Below the pieces are notes generated by a model. It did no database searches and was not told where the DNA came from. It saw nothing but the letters and a program-made list of their open reading frames with translations. Source: Cyclina sinensis (Eukaryota; Mollusca; Bivalvia; Venerida; Veneridae). Taken from it: DNA of 64,000 nt. Made by a program: the position numbers and the translations under genes. Of the stretch, positions 1 through 13,689 are shown in pieces (positions within the stretch are counted from its first letter, which is position 1; every line of letters begins with the position of its first letter). The stretch covers positions 40,658,780 to 40,722,779 of the forward strand of contig JAAONU010000001.1 of the NCBI GenBank assembly GCA_012932295.1, in the 5' to 3' direction.

Positions 1-2171
1 TTTGTGTCCTTAAATTAGACTTCGACTGTCATCAGTCAAATCAGCTGTTATAAATTTAATTAACTCCAACAACTTTGTTCACATTAGTTGTAAATAAGAT
101 TGTATTCAAGAATTGTTTTATTTGTCGCCACTTCAAGAATATTGTTAAAGAAAATTCCAAAATACATTTATGTAATCTTTGTTTTTAGGTTCGAACAAGA
201 TATCAACGCACGTGCACTTTGACGTTATTCACGTATACTCTCTTAAAATGTTACGCTAAAATTGAATGACTCAGTAAAATCTATTAACATCAGGTTAACG
301 GTGTTTAATAATTTAGATGAAATTCATTTACGAGCTGAATGATGGTTAGTTAGGGTTATAGAGAGGGACGGAATATTTGTAACTTACACAGTAAAATAGA
401 ATCAATACTGTTTGTCCGAGAGTCAGTTGACCTTATTAAGTGCCGAGATGACCACGCCTCTAACAATTCAAGGAAATGTCACTTTAAATAACCCAGCATT
501 AGTTTTTAATAACAAGAGTTAACAAGTAAAGCAGTTCGTTTGTTAGAAATAAATGTCCATCGATTCAGACTGGACTGGGCAAAATTAAAAAATCGATCGA
601 AGCAGGAAATAATTCAGAATAAAAGATACAGTAGATAGGATTCATTAGTTAAATGAAATTGTAGTTTGTTATTGTTTGTAGGTTAACTTATCAAACCAAA
701 AAGTTCTATAACCAGCCGATTAGGTTGTGAACATGAACACTGTAAAGCAACAAAGCCAAATGCACCTTTTCTGTTAAGAGGGATCTACGATGTTTCTATT
801 CAGGATTATGCTAAATTATATTTTCAAACACTCTGACAATCTAAATACTCACTAACACTGTGTTTTATCGCCAACACCTTTTATTGACATCCGTGTTTTC
901 AGAAAAATAAACATCCATTAGCCATATTCTTTATTTCCCATTCAATTTTTCACAATTTATACAGCAATTACTAATGTATTGACAAGAGTAAAACAATCAT
1001 TTATTCTCTGCAGAAATGTAAATGATAAAGCACTGCTGTCGGCATTGCATTTTTTATAAAGAATCATTTAAAGACATATCTTCATGACGAAAACGATTGT
1101 TTAGTTTTATGTTTTGCGCTAGAACTTACCATTTAAGTTCAATAAAATTGATCACATTAAACTAAATCATTGCTAGCAATAGAGATTGAATTAAATCAAG
1201 CAATTTTAGCAAAATAAATAACGAAATTCCAAGGTGTATACTGTATACTACAAACACATTTGAAAATTGATAATCTAAATTAATTTATCACCTATTCACG
1301 TACTATCTTGTTTGCTAGAATTTTATTTTAAAAGGATACATGACTGCACTTTTCGTTTTAAGGAATTGCGTTCAGATAAGTGAAACAGGTCCATAGAGAC
1401 CCTCTTGTTTTTACGTTATATGTATCTTACATGTCGAAGCTGCGTTCTATGTACTTACGGTTAAAGCTAGGGTTATACCTTTTTAAGGAGAAATGTGTTT
1501 TGACAATATGTAGGGAATTAACTGTTGCCTTGCACATGGAAAACAGATGAAATAAAGGTCCTCAGTAAGACCAGGGCCATCAAAATGCATCTATTTGTCG
1601 ACTTTATAACGTTATACACAGGATACCAAAATGTTACATATGGGTTATTTCCTCTATCTAAACTTAAACAAATATTTAGGTTTGAGGTTTAAGATCGAGC
1701 TATCCCATTTTGTTACACTACAGGACACATTTGTATAAGGCCGATCTCTCTTAATCTAAAAGCTATTCATTAACCAGTACCCTCGCCCAAAAGCCACAAA
1801 AACAATATGTCTCGTTTATTTTCCATTTCGCAAAACTCTCCTTATAACAAGAGAAAAAACATTACCTAGAGAGAGTTTCTTTAACTCAGCTGCGTATGCA
1901 AACTATTCAAATGCCAGTGATTTATTAAAAGGATAATTTTATCAGTTTCACACTTGTTAACAATTTCTTTCATAGATACTTGTTATAAAAAATATTATGA
2001 CACTCAGAGAAGAAAATATAACGAACCAAAAATGATTCGAAAGATAGTGCTTCTAATGGGTACCCATTCATTAATCTTAGGCTTATTTTACGTATTGCAA
2101 CTGGTTTTAAAAGTGAATGAATTCAATTGCCGCACAAAATAGAAAATTCCGGAGAATCGATGCAGAAATTG

Positions 2172-2221
2172 CAATTTAAAGGTATATACTTAAAGTGACA
2201 ATTTAAAGGTATATACTTAAA
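2172..2221. repeat. 27-bp tandem pair, shared by both arms
   Basis: Two adjacent copies of a unit beginning CAATTTAAAGGTATATACTT. The same duplicated pair, inverted, is present at about 21361-21415 in the right arm. This small tandem duplication is therefore older than the large inverted duplication. Confidence 0.8.
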
Positions 2222-4794
2222 TTAGCATCAGGCATGTAAACTGACTACATGTGTTTTAAGTGTACTAAGACGAAGAATGAAATGAAGGGCGAAATACCTG
2301 CCTACCTAAGGATGTGCTGTGCTGCACAAAACAGCAAAACCATTTATGTCGTGAATCAAAATATAATAGTTTAAATACATATACGATATATATTTTCATA
2401 CATGGACAGTCTAACGTCTTATATTAGACATTTGGAAGCGGATACAAAAATTTTCTGACATGAAAATGGCCATTGTAGTACAAATAATTATATTTGAACG
2501 TCTCTTTCATGAAAGAGCTTCCATCAGAGAGCTGATAATTGTTATTAATTATTAATTGGATGAGATAGAAGGTAGATTTGGTTTTTTTATTCAGAATGAT
2601 AAGAATCAAGATATTTCGTTAAATTTGAAAAAATTCTAAGTATGCAATAGTACACCATATTCATGTGAAATAAAGGCTCAGACATGTTCTAGTGTATGTG
2701 TTCGAAGTCCAGAGATGGGCTTGTAAAAGGTAATGGATGGGAAACGTCAGAAAAGAGCTGAAAGGCTTGAATATATTTATTTATTTAATTATATTTGAAA
2801 TTTTGTGTAACTGCGTTACACCCATCCAACCCAGACACGAAACTCTGTTACAGGCAATTCTAAGTAAGGTGATCGAAAGCATCAAGAAAATGTTCCAGAA
2901 AAGGCTCTATTGGTATAAAAGGTATTTGATTCCTTCATGTCAATGCTATCCTTAAAAAGTAGTGAGATCAAACATTTGGAAAGTGAAAGTACGTCAACAC
3001 CCACACAAGTCTCCATATCTTGACGCATGCGAAACGTTTTTCATTCATGTCTTAAAGAAGTCTTTCAGGTCAAATGTATGACTTTAAATATGCCCGTGGA
3101 CATACAATTCATCCGAAATCAAAACAGGTACCAAGAGCAGACATCTGACACTTGTTTTGCAGTGGCCATAGCGCCACTGTATAGTAAAAAATACTTCGCG
3201 AGGGGGTTAAATGCGTCGTTTGTATTGAATTAGTTCTGGGTAAGACGTTTCAAAACATTGTGCCAAATATCTAATGTAAAATATAGAAATAAGCTATTTA
3301 TGCTTTGTTTGTTGGTTTTTTTTTGCAAATTAGAAATGTTCTTCTTGAATTAAATGTGAATTAAACGATAATAAGAATATATAAATACCCAATCATATCC
3401 TGGAGGTTGTTTGTGAAAAAACAAAACAACCACAAAAATAAAAATAAAACGAGGAAAAAAGGATTTTTCTAAATTGCCATTGCCATTAGACATTCCCCCG
3501 TGTTTACACATTTCTCACGATGTCATAAATGTAAATACCATTACCAGCTACCACTGAGCAGCAGACAAACAAGAATATCTAACAACACTTAGGTTTGTAA
3601 AACAAAAATGTTTTTTGTATTGAAGGACAAATAACAACAGTAATTACTAGAAAAATGTTCATAAGTACTGTATTAAAAGGTACGGTTTGAAGGGAGAATG
3701 CCGTAATGTAAACTGAATACGGAACGTGATAGAATTTTAATTAAATGTTACAAATATTCACATATATCATTGTCTAAGGCAGAATAAAAGTGATGAAGAT
3801 ATATTTGCTCTTTTTTATAGGTGCATAAAAATGAAATGAAATTTAGTCATGAGAATACGCCAAAAAAATTTCATAGTCTTTTATTCTGATATTGTAATTT
3901 CGTATCAAGTAATATCGAAAAATTATGTTGTGTATCTAGAAAAATAAAACCTAAAGAGTTAAAAATTTTGAGTAAGTTAAAATGTGGAAAAAATGGTCGT
4001 TTTTTAGACTGTTTAAAACAGTTGTAAATAAGGCCTTTATCAGAATGCATATGAATGTGACACAGCTATTAAAGTTTGCTTAACTAGTATTATCAGACAT
4101 CACTCTCAGCAAAAGATACCACTGTACTAGTACGCAAACATTGCAAAAAGATCCCTTTATGTTGTCAAATGAATCACAAAACATTATTTGTTTAGATAAT
4201 GTCTATTGAAAATTAAATATTAGTTTTCACATTGTCAGTTGTAATTTACCTTTTTTGAGTATAAAACATTTTTTTCTGATAGCAAAATCAACCTTATCGA
4301 GAAATTATTTAAATTCGATGTTTTTCTTCTAAACTTTATTTGCTGATGCCTTTGTGGAACGACAGAACTGTTACCTATGTGACACGTGACTCGTACTGTT
4401 GTATCTTGCAATGGCCGCAACTAATGTCCTTCGATAAAAAAAGACTATAAAAAGCCATTTGTTTAGACACATATATTTATTGTATTAATATGTATTGATT
4501 TATTTAATCAACGTACCAACTCATTTGTATAGTTGCTTTTACTATAAAATGTGATTGCTTTGTACACAGATAATCGTACTTTTGTTCCAGAAGGAGTCGA
4601 GAATTGGTCGACCAGTGCATCACTTGAATAATATTTATCAAAAGTGTTCAGTAAATGTTTCTAAAAGCATCAATGTGTAAGAAAGTATCGCTGTATAGCA
4701 AGTTCTATATATGTTTTGTTTGATAATAATGAAAGACAACCGGATGTTTTTAACATCAAAGACATAGTAAGGTAAACGAACAAGGACCGTATCA

Positions 4795-4870
4795 ATGTCA
4801 TTTGATATTGATCAGTTCCTGTAATCCAGGAACCGCGAGTTCAATAAGCAGCTTGTCCACTAACACTTCA
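4795..4870 (+). repeat. tRNA-like SINE fossil, left-arm copy
   Basis: The segment has a degraded B-box-like GCGAGTTCAATAAG after a tRNA-like head, followed by a tail containing TCCACTAACACTTC. The mirror copy at about 18750-18840 is slightly better preserved and has GCGAGTTCGATAAG. The resemblance to a tRNA-derived SINE is by eye only. Being in both arms, it predates the inverted duplication. Confidence 0.35.
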
Positions 4871-5060
4871 AACTGTCTTTAAGGTGAGAAGTTAACAGAG
4901 CCCTGTCGAATATACACTCTTCCGCAATTATGTTCTTTTTCAGAGATGAATAATATAAGAATTTCTTTTCTTTTATTAACCGACACAGTCACGTAAATTA
5001 CATAAATTGTAATTCGAGCTCCACCCCTACATCCGGGTTCTTGTACACCACTCGTACTAT

Positions 5061-5678
5061 TAATAAATCATGATTATTGGTCAAGTGCGTAAATGTGTAA
5101 AATGTAAAAATCCAGAAAGCTAAGAACAAAATGAATCCACAGTATCGTATGTTTTTCCAACCAGTTTCCATGTCACTTTTTGTCTGTTCTTCTTTCTCAT
5201 TAGAAGTTTCTTTATTGCTTTTAAAATCTTTGACTTCGAGCACTTCTGAAACCGTCGAAAATTCTCTTGAAGGAATATCGGATATACAGAAGGCGGGAGA
5301 GTTCTATCATTCACAGAATTATTGCTAACTGTTGCTGATTGGAGTGACCCCTGGCTATTTGTGCTAAGAAAGTATTGACTAACAGTTGCTTGTGTAGTGT
5401 AAAACTGTACTTCATCCGTTGTGTATGTCCAGCCTGTTATTGTTATTTGACACGTTTGTGTATCAAACGGGAAATATGTAACGTCCACGGAGCATACAAG
5501 TTTCAGGACGTTTCCCGGGTTCCATGACATTAAACCATTAGGATATAACCTTATCATCATTGATACGTTGCTCACTTCTTGTATCCGGTCAAATGAAGCT
5601 ATAAAGCTTTTCAACTTGTATAATGTTCGAGCAGTACACAAAATTAACACCAACACAGATAAAACAAACAAACCTCAT
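5061..5678 (-). pseudogene. broken Cys-loop (nicotinic-type) receptor, mirror copy of the gene at 17299-18564
   Basis: Reading the minus strand from the ATG at 5678, this is the mirror of the intact right-arm receptor. Two blocks are missing. One removes roughly codons 31-116 of the intact protein (first part of the ligand-binding domain). The other removes roughly codons 219-352 (pre-M1 region, M1, M2, M3 and part of the cytoplasmic loop). The reading frame shifts between the pieces, so the Cys-loop half (about 5671-5300) and the M4 half (about 5280-5061) lie in different frames. The normal stop TAA has become TTA, so the last frame runs on to 4998. About 650 bp is lost compared with the right copy. 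The surviving segments still match closely. No pentameric channel could be made from this; I call it a pseudogene with high confidence. Confidence 0.93.
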
Positions 5679-8600
5679 TTTTATAATTTACATGAAACAT
5701 TCATTTTACTGAAAAAAAAACTTTAGGAAAAATATAGAACATTTCATTTAAATACATTTCAGAGAAGTACATTTCTTTAAAGAGAATGACCTCCTCATGT
5801 CCTTTAAAATATTTTTATAAACAAAAACGGATCACATCTCCGTGCATCTTTCAGCCATTTCTCAGCGTTTCTGCCCTTGTATTCACCTGAAAACAATGAA
5901 TTCGTGTAGATAAAATTATTCTTTGCAAGTTTTTAAGAAGAGTTTTATTTCCTTATAATAACTCTCTAATTACTTGTTAGAAGGAAACATTACTAAATAT
6001 CTGTATTATGTGAAGAATCTAAGTACTATCATATTTTTTATTTATTTCACTTGTACTAAGAAAATTATCTCATAAACGTATCTATGATTTTATGCAATTT
6101 ACTCTTTACCAAATCTATTACCTGTGACTGATGTTGAAATTATTGCCAGAAATATATTTTTGCGTTTCTAGTGTTCACCTTGAGCTGTTCTCATTGGCAC
6201 TAAAATCATTGGATGATTTCGAAATAAGATTGAGGCATTCATCGAATATTAAAAATCCGTTAATTAGAAAGTTCCAACGATCATTTACAAATTTTTGTAT
6301 ATAAACAGGGACATCTTTTCAATTTGCTTTGTTTCATAACTTTGAAAAGCTTGACTGGGGATCGATAAAACGTAATTAATATTTCGACTTTTAAATAGTA
6401 ACCATTCAGGCAACCATAGAGATGCTGTTATTGACTGTCTAGAAATGACTGAGTACGTTGTCCTGGTATTTAGCAAAATACTATGACAAGGGAATCTTTA
6501 TCAGTGAAAATAATTAGTGTGACAAAGACGGTGACAGGAATATTTTTATGGTTGAAAACAGTTTTATGATAAAGTAATCAAATATGTCAAAATGTACATC
6601 TGCAAAGGTTAATCATTTTATTAAATGGCATGTTTTGGAAAAAAATAGAGATCAGAAATAACAATAAAACAATTAAGGAGACATTAACAGGAACAAAGTG
6701 TCTTTAGTAATCGTATGTCAGGGAATTTTCCATGCAATACTACTCAAAGATCCTATTTCCCTTCATTCTAAATATTTCTTTACGTATTTTCAAATGGATC
6801 TGTTTTTGTCTGTACGACTACAAATATGTATGTATTTAATGCTAAAATAAATGAACCGTTTTCTTTTGTTTTAGCAAAATGAAGCCCTAAAATGCATTGT
6901 ATAATTATCATTTGTGTGTTAATCTCTCTATCAGTCTGCACACTAAAACTATTTCGTGTCCCAGGATTATGGAAGCCAACTATTTACCAAATTAAAAAAG
7001 AGATTTGTAATGTACATATTAACTTATCAATAATAAAACTCTTAACGATTGAAAATAATCAAAATAAAAATGCGATCTAGTTTATAAAAGAAATAAAAGC
7101 ACCAGTTTGGAACGCATTATATGATTATCAGAGACTTACAAGGGAAGAAAAGTTCGACGGGAATCCTAACCCCTCTCCAACCCCACTCCGTTCTAGAGAT
7201 CGCCCATCTGAGCTTAGAGTCTTCAGTGACTTTCCGCATCCTCAACTGGTTTTAAACTAGGACCAGAAGGAAGTCAGAGCAATATTAAAGCAAACTGTAA
7301 AAAATTGTTTGATTTTTGTTTCTGTGGCTGATCACAACGAACAAAAATTACTGCATTCAAACTTAATTTTGCATTAAACTATTTATTCATATCGGAAGCA
7401 GGTACAGGATCTTACAAACCGCTTTCCCTGAAAATCTAAAGATGCATTCCTTCTTGTCATTTCTGACCAAGAAACAAAACAGCCATACTAAAGAAAACCT
7501 GTAGCTTGACTATCAAAGATGTGTGTAAAGACTGTTTTTGAAGACGTTCACTGTAAAGTTATTTATTTTAACTACATTTGTATTTATTTCAACACAACCA
7601 TAACTATATTCAAAGCTTAGCTGTACGTTTTTAAAGCAAGAAAGCACTAGCAGAAGAGTTTTTATTACTGCGGCGTAGATTGTAAGTCATAATCTTACCT
7701 GCTGATTGCATGGGAGGGATGCAAGTCATACATAAACATTGCTTGTTGTATTTGTTATCTACCCCTTTTCAGTGCTCGTTTGCTTCTGAGTTACTCACAG
7801 TACTAATTAAATTTAAAATAAGCTCTATTGAAGCAGTTGTGACGTATATGCATTTCCGCAATGATCGATTCATTCAAAGGATAATAGAACTGGATGATGT
7901 CATGCAACAAACTTCTCAAAAAAAAAATATAAAACACACTTGGAATGAACATCATGTAAATACCAGTTTAGCTGAATTATTAGTGATGACCTTTAACTAC
8001 ATTGAAATAAGTACGCCTAATTATTAGTAATACAATTAGCGAACCAATAACCTTCTAATGTTTACTACTGAGTTTACCGCCTTCTTACAGTTGAAGCCAT
8101 ATGAGGCAGCATCGTGTCAGTATCTGTAAGAAAGCCTAAAAAGCTGACTTTATCACATAAACAGTCTTGTTTCGAACGCCTGGCCTTCAGTCAGTGAGAG
8201 GTGCAGCAAGTCTTACTATTCGACCAAAGAGGCAGGTCATTAACGTCGTATAATACCTACAAATACGCATAACATGTATTAATCAAGACAAATATATTAA
8301 TTATAATGTTTTGAAGGCATGTACTGGACTATGATAAGATGACATGTAACTACATGATGCAGAAATATACAGTTTAGAAGCAAGTGATCGTCAGTACCAA
8401 AAGTAACATCCATATTAATAGGTCTACTTTTAGTGCAGGAATAAATATCATGTCCTTTGCCAGCAGCCAGCGCGACAGCTGTACTTAGAGCGACATACGA
8501 CTAAAATACACTTAAACTGATAAATATACATATTGTATTTTTTTAAATAATAATATTGTAGTTAACGTCTAAAACAAACGATACAAAGACGATCGTTTCG

Positions 8601-9620
8601 TTGAAACGGTCCGCATGCAATATATTATGCATAGTTCAACTTTTCTGATTCTGATTGGAGTATGCATTTTGTAAAGATTTGTATATTTTTGATGTTTTAG
8701 TGTTTTCGTTGATGGGGTGTAAAATATGAAACCCACAAATATTCTCCCCTGTACAGAAAATGTTTTTGTTCAATCACTTTCATTTGCAACATGTTGAAAG
8801 CACCTGTCTGTAATTATCAAATTTTACACACCCAATGTTTATTCTGCAACATGAAACTACGATTATTTGATTTTGTGTTGCGTTGCTGATGCAGACTTAT
8901 TTTTTTTGTCATCTGTTTTTATCTACAAAAGAGTGATATTTCCGGCATTTTGCTAAAAGCATATACATGTACTAATTATCTTTTACAAGTACGGCAGCTT
9001 GGAGAAAACAAACTGAGGTGATAATTTCTTCAAAGAATTAACGAGTGCATGGAACCTGCTGGCTGAATACGCTGGAAAAATGGTAACAGAAACTGAAAAT
9101 ACTTCTTTCAAAACATACAGACATGACTTGAAAGTTGAACAATTAATACAAAATCTTAAACATTTTTTAAGAAACTATTCCTTCATTTTAATTATGACTA
9201 CCGTATTCTTTTCAAAAAGAACACAAAAGGGATAGTTTCAACATTTAATTGTTATTATAAATTATACTTGATATCAAAAGAACAAAGAGACATCACCAGC
9301 CATCTTTGTTGAAGGTCAACTAGAAGAATTTCTTTTCTGAAGGTCAAGCAGGATAGACATCTTTGCTGAACGATAAACAAAAGACTGGTCTTTGCTGAAG
9401 GTCAACCTGATGAGCCGACTTTGCCAAAGGTCAAGCATATTGTATGACGCGAGTCGTAGAAGACAGGCAAATGAACTGTAAGAAGTGAAGGCTGAGGATT
9501 ATAAAAATGTACTGTTTATTTACTGTCTGTCTAGTAAAACATATTATTGAATTGATTTGTTCTCGTTTGTATCGCTATATTTTACAAAAACTTGTCATTT
9601 TAAGCCCTGCCAGATGCAGC
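5679..9620. other. left-arm gene-free stretch
   Basis: AT-rich sequence mirrored in 13500-17270. The longest frame, 7710-8027 on +, is interrupted in the mirror copy and is probably not a gene. I see no RNA gene or other conserved coding signal here. Confidence 0.6.
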
Positions 9621-9689
9621 ATTTCACACAAATTGTTTACTTTTTATAATTAATACCGTTAACATAAAAGAGAGAAACTTAGCGTGTAA

Positions 9690-9736
9690 GCGCAGAAACA
9701 CACACAAACACACATCCACACACGCGCGCACGCGGG
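9690..9736. repeat. CA/CG-rich simple repeat found only in the left arm
   Basis: An alternating purine-pyrimidine run (ACACACACAAACACACATCC, then ACACGCGCGCACGCG) occurs between sequences that are adjacent in the right arm (about 13425-13445). It is therefore an arm-specific insertion or expansion of about 50 bp. Such runs can adopt Z-DNA (established for CG/CA repeats). Confidence 0.8.
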
Positions 9737-11390
9737 TAAATGTCTGTCTTTTTAAACCGATATTACTCATTTCCTTGGTTACATAATCGAAAAACATCTG
9801 AAGCATTTTCGTACAGAGTTGTTTTGTATTTTTTGTATCGAAAGTTGACCTTTTCAATTTGCCGGAACAAGTTTTTTTATATCAAAGCACCACTATTTGA
9901 TCGGACTAAAAGTGAACTTATTTATTCATCATAAAATTCAATAATTCGTGCCCGCATTATTAATTACATCACTTTGTGAACGGCCCAGCAAACTTCAACA
10001 GGTTACATATCAATATACTGTGTGAATGTCATAAATTCACATGAGAAAATATTTTGACACAGAATCAATTAACAGAACTATTTATATTAAAGCGATAAAC
10101 AAAAAGCTAATAAAAATATGTCGTTGCTGCAAACATTTGAAGGCATCTTTAAAGTTTAAAGCAAAATTGTTGGATCAAATGTCTCTATTCACAAATATAA
10201 TTTAAGAAGAGAGCAAACTATTGAATTATGGATAATTTCAAAGAGCACGTATTAAACCACGTAATAGCGGTAGTACTTTTAAAAAGATCTGCTGATAATG
10301 TCTGCAACGCAACTTACAATGTAGCTACACATAAGACGCCACATGAGACGCACGTCACGCAATAAATAGGGGATATGCCATCAGCATTGTCTCATATTTG
10401 AAAGAAAGAATATACCTTTGATAAGGTATCTTTAGTCAGTTATTTTCTTACGTACAGTTTAAATCAAATCTTAAAAGTAAAGAAATGCTGGTTGTGGTGA
10501 TTATTTCGTAAAGTTGCGGCACTGTCTTTAATGTCGAAACTCAAATCTCTTCTGATAAAATACAGACTTTTCTAGTGAAGTATCTTTTATTTGACTACAA
10601 ATGTTTCCTTTTCATTTTGATTCATTTATACTGAAACAATTATCTCATAATTTAGAGATATATTTAGTTTAAATCAATTCTTCTTTTCTTTGAAGGGATG
10701 TTTTTCAAATAATGTTATCATGACAATATTTTAAAAAATCTAATGAAAATTAAATGACCATCCTAGACAGACAAAATAAGAATCGACCAATATCATAATT
10801 GAATATTGACTAGATAGTGTTCCATTCATTCTTCCCAAATTAAATCAAAGTTTGCTTACAGGACATGTTATATAAATCTATAGCAAATCGTTTCGTCCTA
10901 CGTTATTGAATAGAGTTCCTTTCATCTTTACCAAAACTTCTATTACAAAACAGTTCGTCCTTTTATACGATAAAATGTTTCCTTAATCTTCAGAAATTTC
11001 CATTAAAGCATTTCTTATCAGGACATTTCAGACAAACCTATATTTAACCATATTGCCATAGGCAGTGAAAGTATTTCTTTAATATTTACTTAAATTTTCA
11101 GAGTAGTTGCTACAGTTATATTTCAGACAAGACTACTACAAAACAGTTTGTCCTAACCACTAGAACAATGGCATTTTATCTATACCAAACGTTACCAAAT
11201 ACTTAAATATTCTTTTTTCTCAATGGTGTTGCTTTCAGTACATCCAAGAGAAGTCTGTAATGATCGAGTCTCTCATAGAAACAAAAATTGTGGTACATTT
11301 ATTTACCACATTTTATCTAAATCTTTAAGTTCAGGTCATTACAGTTGAGTCTTTAAACAATTATTTTGCACTAGGCATTGGAAATGTACT

Positions 11391-11789
11391 CCTTTCTCCA
11401 GTACAATTCAATAAGTCCTTGTTACTGGATTAGTGCCTCATTTAACTTGAAGAAACTTTAGTCAAACTGTTTGCCTCCAGAATATTTTAACTAGTCCTGG
11501 TTACTAGATTAGTGCCACATTTCACTTAAATGAATTTTTATCAAGCTGTTTGCGTCCACGATATTTCAATAGGATCTGGTTACTGAATTAGTGTCTCATT
11601 TATAAAAATTGTTAATACGTTTTTTATTTCAAAACAATTAGAACAAGTCCATAACATACCAGTTTCTCTTATGCACTAGAATAGTACCCGTTTTTATACT
11701 AAATAGATGAAAATTTACCAAAGGCTAAATTGTTAGAACTACAAAGATAAATTGCTTCGCTGAATACAAATATGCAAAGGTGAAAACAG
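11391..11789. other. central spacer of the inverted repeat
   Basis: About 400 bp between the two arms with no obvious partner. It contains the 79-bp tandem repeat listed separately. The flanking 10900-11390, and its mirror, also contain recurring phrases such as ACAAAACAGTTCGTCC and ATTTCAGACAA, so older degraded repeats may extend into the arms. Confidence 0.7.
11404..11603 (+). repeat. 79-bp tandem repeat in the palindrome centre, about 2.5 copies
   Basis: The phrase GTTACTGGATTAGTGCCTCA starts at 11421 and recurs in diverged form at 11500 and 11579, a constant spacing of 79 bp. The intervening CTGTTTGCCTCCA is also repeated. Confidence 0.85.
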
Positions 11790-13689
11790 TCAATTTCCAA
11801 TGCCTAGTGCAAAATGATTGTTTAAAGACTCTCCTGAAATGACCTGAACTCAAAGATTTAGATAAAATGTGGTAAATAAAAGTACAACAATTCTTGTTTC
11901 TATGACATACTTCTCTGGGATGTACTGAAAGCAACACTTTTGAAAAAATAGAATATATAAGTATTTGGCCTGGTAACGTTTGGTATTGATAAAAACGCCA
12001 ATGTTCTAGTGCTTACGACAAAATGTTTTGTAGTAGTCTTGTCTGAAATATAACTGTACCAACTACTCTGATAATTTAAGTAAATATTAAAGGAATACTT
12101 TCACTGCCTATGGCAATATGGTTTAATATAGGTTTGTCTGAAATGTCTTGATAAAAAATGCTTTAATGGAAATTTCTGAAGATTAAGGAAACAATTTATC
12201 GTATAAAAGGACGAACTGTTTTGTAAAAGACTTGTTTGAAACCTTTTAAGAAGTTTTGGTAAACTCTATTCAATAACGTAGGACGAAACGATTTGCTATA
12301 GATTTATATAACATGTCCTGTAAGCAAACTTTGATTTAATTTGGGAAGAATGAATGGAGCACTATCTAGTCAATATTCAATTATGTTATTGGTCGATTCT
12401 TATTTTGTCTGTCTAGAATGGTCATTTAATTTGTATTAGCTTTCTTAAAATGTTGACATGACAACATTATTAGAAAAACATCCCTTCAAAGAAAAGAAGA
12501 ATTGATTTAAACTAAATATATCTCTAAATTATGAGATAATTGTTTCAGTAAAAATGAAAAGGAAACATTTGTTGTCAAATAAATCTTACTTCACTAGAAA
12601 ACTCTGTATTTTATCAGAAGAGATTTGAGTTTCGACATAAAAGACAGTGCCGCAACTTTACGAAATAATCACCACAACCAGCATTTCTTTACTTTTAAGA
12701 TTTGATTTAAACTGTACGTAAGAAAATAACTGACTAAAGATACCTAATCAAAGGTATATTCTTTCTTTCAAATATGAGACAATGCTGATGGCATATCCCC
12801 TATTTATTGCGTGACGTGCGTCTCATGTGGCGTCTTATGTGTAGCTACATTGTAAGTTGCGTTGCAGACATTATCAGCAGATCTTTTTAAAAGTACTACC
12901 GCTATTACGTGGTTTAATACGTGCTCTTTGAAATTATCCATAATTCAATAGTTTGCTCTCTTCTTAAATTATATTTGTGAATAGAGACATTTGATCCAAC
13001 AATTTTGCTTTAAACTTTAAAGATGCCTTCAAATGTTTGCAGTAACGACATATTTTTATTAGTATTTTTGTTTATCGCTGTTATATAAAGAGTTCTGTTA
13101 ATTAATTATGTGTCAAAATATTTTCTCGTCTGAAATTATGACATTCACACAGGATATTGATATGTTACCTGTTGAAAATTGCTTGGCCGTTCACAAAGTG
13201 ATGTAATAAATAATATGGTCACGAATTATTGAATTTTATGTTGAATAAATAAGTTCACTTTTAGTCCGATCAAATAGTGGTGCGTTGATATGAAAAACAT
13301 TTTTTCTGGCAAATTGAAAAGGTCAACTTTCGATACAAAAAATACAAAACAACTCTGTACGAAAATGCTTCAGACGTTTTTTGATCGTGTAACCAAGAAA
13401 ATGGGTAATATCGGTTTAAAACGACGGATATTTACAGGCTAAGTTTCTCTCTTTTATTTTAAACGGTATTAATTATAAAAAGTTAACAATTTGTGTAAAA
13501 TGCTGCATTTGGCAGGGTTTAAAATGACAAGTTTTTGTAAAATACAGCGATACAAACGAGAACAAATCAATTCAATAATATGTTTTACTAGACAGACAGT
13601 AAATAAACAGTACATTTTTATAATCCTCAGCCTTCACTTCTTACAGTTCATTTGCCTGTCTTTTACGACTGGCGTCATACAATATGCTT

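Larger units (their letters stand above)
1..11390 (+). repeat. left arm of a giant inverted repeat
   Basis: This stretch is the imperfect reverse complement of 11790-23583. Base 1 pairs with about 23583: the opening TTTGTGTCCT matches the reverse complement of AAGACACAAA near 23574-23583. Matches continue inward, for example 4985-5040 with 18590-18640, 7190-7250 with 15730-15790, 10380-10480 with 12680-12790, and 11222-11388 with 11793-11940. Identity was judged by eye, not computed; most blocks are well above 80 percent, with many small indels. The arm begins at the window edge, so its true outer end is unknown. The only gene-like content is the broken receptor copy at 5061-5678. Other open frames here are short and not conserved in the mirror arm. 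Confidence 0.95.

Noticed and set aside
1954..2142. 62-codon frame on + with a hydrophobic end
   Set aside because: The mirror region in the right arm has a sizeable insertion or replacement and no matching frame, with nothing recognisable.
7710..8027. 105-codon open frame on + in the left arm
   Set aside because: The mirror sequence in the right arm has an in-frame stop (GAG to TAG after FAS) and indels. There is no recognisable domain, and the codons look AT-driven, so it is probably chance.
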